A program made the translations under genes and the position numbers. Of a DNA stretch of 6,407 nucleotides, positions 4,666 to 6,407 are shown piece after piece. Location of the stretch: positions 1-6,407 of the forward strand of contig CAXSDH010000132.1 in NCBI GenBank assembly GCA_964235765.1, in the 5' to 3' direction. Every line of letters begins with the position of its first letter. Position 1 is the stretch's first letter. The stretch comes from JAVVHH01 sp964235765. GTDB taxonomy: Bacteria > Pseudomonadota > Alphaproteobacteria > Acetobacterales > Acetobacteraceae. The notes under the pieces were generated by a model, which was given only the letters and a program-made list of their open reading frames with translations, had not been told where the DNA came from and did no database searches.

Positions 4666-6243
4666 ATGAACCGACGCCACTTCCTGCTGGCGGGCACCGC
4701 CGCGCTGGCTGCGCCCCGCATCGCCCGGGCGCAAGACGCGCGCGTGCTGCGCTTCGTGCCCTATGTCGACCTCGCCATCCTCGACCCGATGATCAACACG
4801 GCGTCGCAGACCCGCACGCATGGCTACCTGGTGTACGACACGCTGTATGCGCAGGACGCCGGGTACCGGGCGCAGCCGGAGATGGTCGATGGCCACCAGG
4901 TCGATGACGACTTCAAGCTCTGGACCCTGACCTTGCGCGACGGCCTGCGCTTCCACGACGGCACGCCGGTGCTGGCGCGCGACGTGGTGGCCAGCCTGAA
5001 GCGCTGGGGCGCCGCGGACCCGGCCGGGCGCGCCTTGATGGCCGTGGTCGCCGAGATGACCGCCCCCTCGGACCGCTTGGTGAAGGTGCGGATGCACCAG
5101 CCTTACCGGCTGCTGCCGGACGTGCTGGGCAAGATCGCGCCCAGCATGGCCTGCATCATGCCGGAGCGCCTGGCCAGCCAGCCGATCACCAAGCCGGTCA
5201 GCGAGGTGGTCGGCAGCGGCCCGTTCCGCTTCCTGGCCAACGAACGCGTGCCGGGCTCCCGCGCGGTATACGAACGCTTCGCCCAGTACGTGCCGCGGCC
5301 CGGCGGCGGCGCGCCGGGACTGACCTCCGGGCCAAAGATCGTCAACGTCGACCGGGTGGAGTGGCTCACCATGCCCGAAGCCAGCACCGCCGCCGCCGCC
5401 CTGCAACGCGGCGAGGTCGATTGGTGGGAGGTGCCGGCGCCGGACCTGGTGGACGTGCTCCGGCGCAACCAGGGCCTGGTGACGGCGGTGAAGGACAAGG
5501 TCGGCGTGGTGCCGATCCTGCGGTTCAACTGCCTGCAGCCACCGTTCAGCAACGCGGGCATCCGCCGGGCAGCCTTGGCGGTGGCCCGCCAGCGCGAGTT
5601 CATGGAGGCCTTCAGCAGCGACGAGACGACGTGGCGGGACGGGATGGGCCTGTTCACGCCCGGCACGCCGATGGCCAACGCCGCCGGGCTCGACCGTTTC
5701 GCAGGCACGATGACCCCCGACCAGGCCCGGCGCGCGGTCGAGGCAGCCGGCTACAAGGGCGAGCGGCTGGTGATGATGCAGCCGACCGACCACCCGGTGA
5801 ACAACGCCATGTCGCAGGTGGGCGCCGACCTGTTCAAGCGGATCGGCCTCAACGTGGACCTGCAGGCCATGGATGCCGGGACCATGTTCCAGCGCCGGGC
5901 CAACCGCGAGGGCGTGGAAAAGGGCGGCTGGAGCTGCTTCCCGTCCATGGTCGGCGGCGCGGACACGCTCAACCCAGCCGTCTCGTTCCTAACCCGCGGC
6001 AACGGCGGGGACGCCTGGTATGGCTGGCCCACCATCCCGAAGCTGGAGGAGGCCCGCGCCGCCTGGTTCGACGCGCCGGACCTGCCGGCGCAGCGGGCGC
6101 TCTGCGAGCAGATGCAGGTGGCGGCGCTCGAGAGCGCGCCGCACATCCCGCTGGGCCAGATTCTGCAGCCGACCTCGTTCCGCGCCAACATCACCGGGGT
6201 GCTCGAGGGCATCCCCAAGTTCTGGAACCTAAAAAAGGGATAG
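4666..6243 (+). CDS. ABC transporter solute-binding protein, family 5 (peptide/nickel type), probable Tat export
   Basis: This 525-residue protein has the size and motifs of family 5 solute-binding proteins (DppA/OppA/NikA relatives), which capture a solute in the periplasm for an ABC importer. The N-terminus NRRHFLLAGTAALAAP has twin arginines (3-4) before a short hydrophobic stretch, with an ARA cleavage site after residue 22, suggesting Tat export. Family stretches are LRDGLRFHDGTPVLARDV (90-107) and GSGPFRF (183-189). Others are FNCLQPPFSNAGIRRA (287-302) and YGWPTIPKLEEARAAW (452-467). GAGGGAG (4653-4659) lies 6 bases before the ATG. It follows the dehydrogenase by 52 bases and may be cotranscribed. 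No permease or ATPase gene follows: the next gene is a tRNA, so partners must lie elsewhere. Members of this family also bind sugars, opines and other small molecules, so the ligand may be the substrate of the catabolic enzymes next door (inference). Confidence 0.92.
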   Translation: MNRRHFLLAGTAALAAPRIARAQDARVLRFVPYVDLAILDPMINTASQTRTHGYLVYDTLYAQDAGYRAQPEMVDGHQVDDDFKLWTLTLRDGLRFHDGTPVLARDVVASLKRWGAADPAGRALMAVVAEMTAPSDRLVKVRMHQPYRLLPDVLGKIAPSMACIMPERLASQPITKPVSEVVGSGPFRFLANERVPGSRAVYERFAQYVPRPGGGAPGLTSGPKIVNVDRVEWLTMPEASTAAAALQRGEVDWWEVPAPDLVDVLRRNQGLVTAVKDKVGVVPILRFNCLQPPFSNAGIRRAALAVARQREFMEAFSSDETTWRDGMGLFTPGTPMANAAGLDRFAGTMTPDQARRAVEAAGYKGERLVMMQPTDHPVNNAMSQVGADLFKRIGLNVDLQAMDAGTMFQRRANREGVEKGGWSCFPSMVGGADTLNPAVSFLTRGNGGDAWYGWPTIPKLEEARAAWFDAPDLPAQRALCEQMQVAALESAPHIPLGQILQPTSFRANITGVLEGIPKFWNLKKG

Positions 6244-6292
6244 CACCAGCAGCGGCGCCACTGCCGGCCACACGTTACCCGCACGGGGTTGT

Positions 6293-6322
6293 TTGCCGAG
6301 CGGGCGCCAAACCGGCTAAACT
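6293..6322 (+). promoter_or_regulatory. Candidate promoter of the tRNA-Thr gene
   Basis: TTGCCG at 6293-6298 and TAAACT at 6317-6322 are separated by 18 bases (17 if the -10 is read as CTAAAC). The mature tRNA begins at 6336, 13 bases after the -10, so transcription would start a few bases upstream of the tRNA, as expected. The remaining part of the 92-base gap after the binding-protein stop shows no clear terminator. Confidence 0.45.
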
Positions 6323-6335
6323 GCGTCGCCAGGGC

Positions 6336-6407
6336 GCCGGGTTAGCACAGTGGTAGTGCAGCGGTTTTGTAAACCGAAGGTCGCGGGTTCAAATCCTGCA
6401 CCCGGCA
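6336..6407 (+). tRNA. tRNA-Thr (anticodon UGU)
   Basis: A complete 72-base cloverleaf. The acceptor arm GCCGGGT pairs with ACCCGGC and is followed by discriminator A at the last base of the window. The D arm is GCAC/GTGC with loop AGTGGTA, and the anticodon loop is TTTGTAA with anticodon TGT, reading ACA threonine codons. The variable loop is AGGTC and the T arm is GCGGG/CCTGC with loop TTCAAAT. The anticodon stem has four pairs plus a G-A apposition at 27-43. A genomic CCA cannot be judged because the window ends there. Confidence 0.95.

Noticed and set aside
4474..5793. Minus-strand open frame of 439 codons opposite the solute-binding protein
   Set aside because: It is antisense to a confidently identified gene, and the composition is H/R/G/A-rich without domain signatures.
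6244..6292. Rho-independent terminator after the solute-binding protein gene
   Set aside because: Short GC-rich inverted matches exist, but none is followed by a T-run and no convincing stem could be placed.
1..6407. Insertion sequences, CRISPR arrays, integrases or phage genes
   Set aside because: No transposase or integrase motif, no spaced direct repeats and no terminal inverted repeats were seen. The only tandem repeat is the 15-bp unit at 1536-1577.

Overview
The window is GC-rich DNA with strong third-position G/C bias and tightly packed genes. It most likely comes from an alphaproteobacterium, perhaps a Roseomonas-like member of the Acetobacteraceae. The grounds are a groES gene under a CIRCE operator, codon use dominated by G/C-ending codons, and the style of the solute-binding protein. 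The genus is a guess.

Layout: the left edge holds the first 77 codons of groES on the minus strand. Behind it lies a 175-base divergent intergenic region with a HrcA/CIRCE operator (287-313), a possible groES promoter, and a plausible sigma70-type promoter (353-381) pointing right. Six plus-strand genes follow from 409 to 6243: (1) an amidohydrolase/deacetylase-family metallohydrolase, (2) a carboxymuconolactone decarboxylase-family protein, (3) a GalB-type hydratase of the PIG-L/LmbE fold, (4) a 4,5-dihydroxyphthalate decarboxylase-like protein, (5) an NAD(P)-dependent dehydrogenase of the 6PGDH-like/DUF1932 type, and (6) an exported family 5 (peptide/nickel-type) ABC solute-binding protein. 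Genes 1-5 are separated by at most 27 bases. Genes 3/4 and 4/5 overlap by a few bases, so they are almost certainly one operon. Gene 6 follows after 52 bases containing a GC hairpin. The window closes with a complete tRNA-Thr(UGU) whose last base is the final base of the window.

How the genes may work together: gene 3 is the best clue. GalB hydrates the ring-cleavage product shared by gallate and the protocatechuate 4,5-cleavage route. Gene 4 resembles the enzyme that makes protocatechuate from 4,5-dihydroxyphthalate. A dehydrogenase, a metal-dependent hydrolase and a decarboxylase-fold protein complete a set that looks like the lower part of an aromatic or polycarboxylate catabolic route, and gene 6 would supply uptake. 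No ring-cleaving dioxygenase, aldolase, regulator or ABC permease lies in the window. The real substrate is therefore unknown, and the pathway assignment is inference. Two enzymes visibly lack the canonical catalytic residues of their superfamilies (gene 2 lacks the AhpD cysteines, gene 3 the deacetylase base). This fits non-redox, non-deacetylase chemistry.
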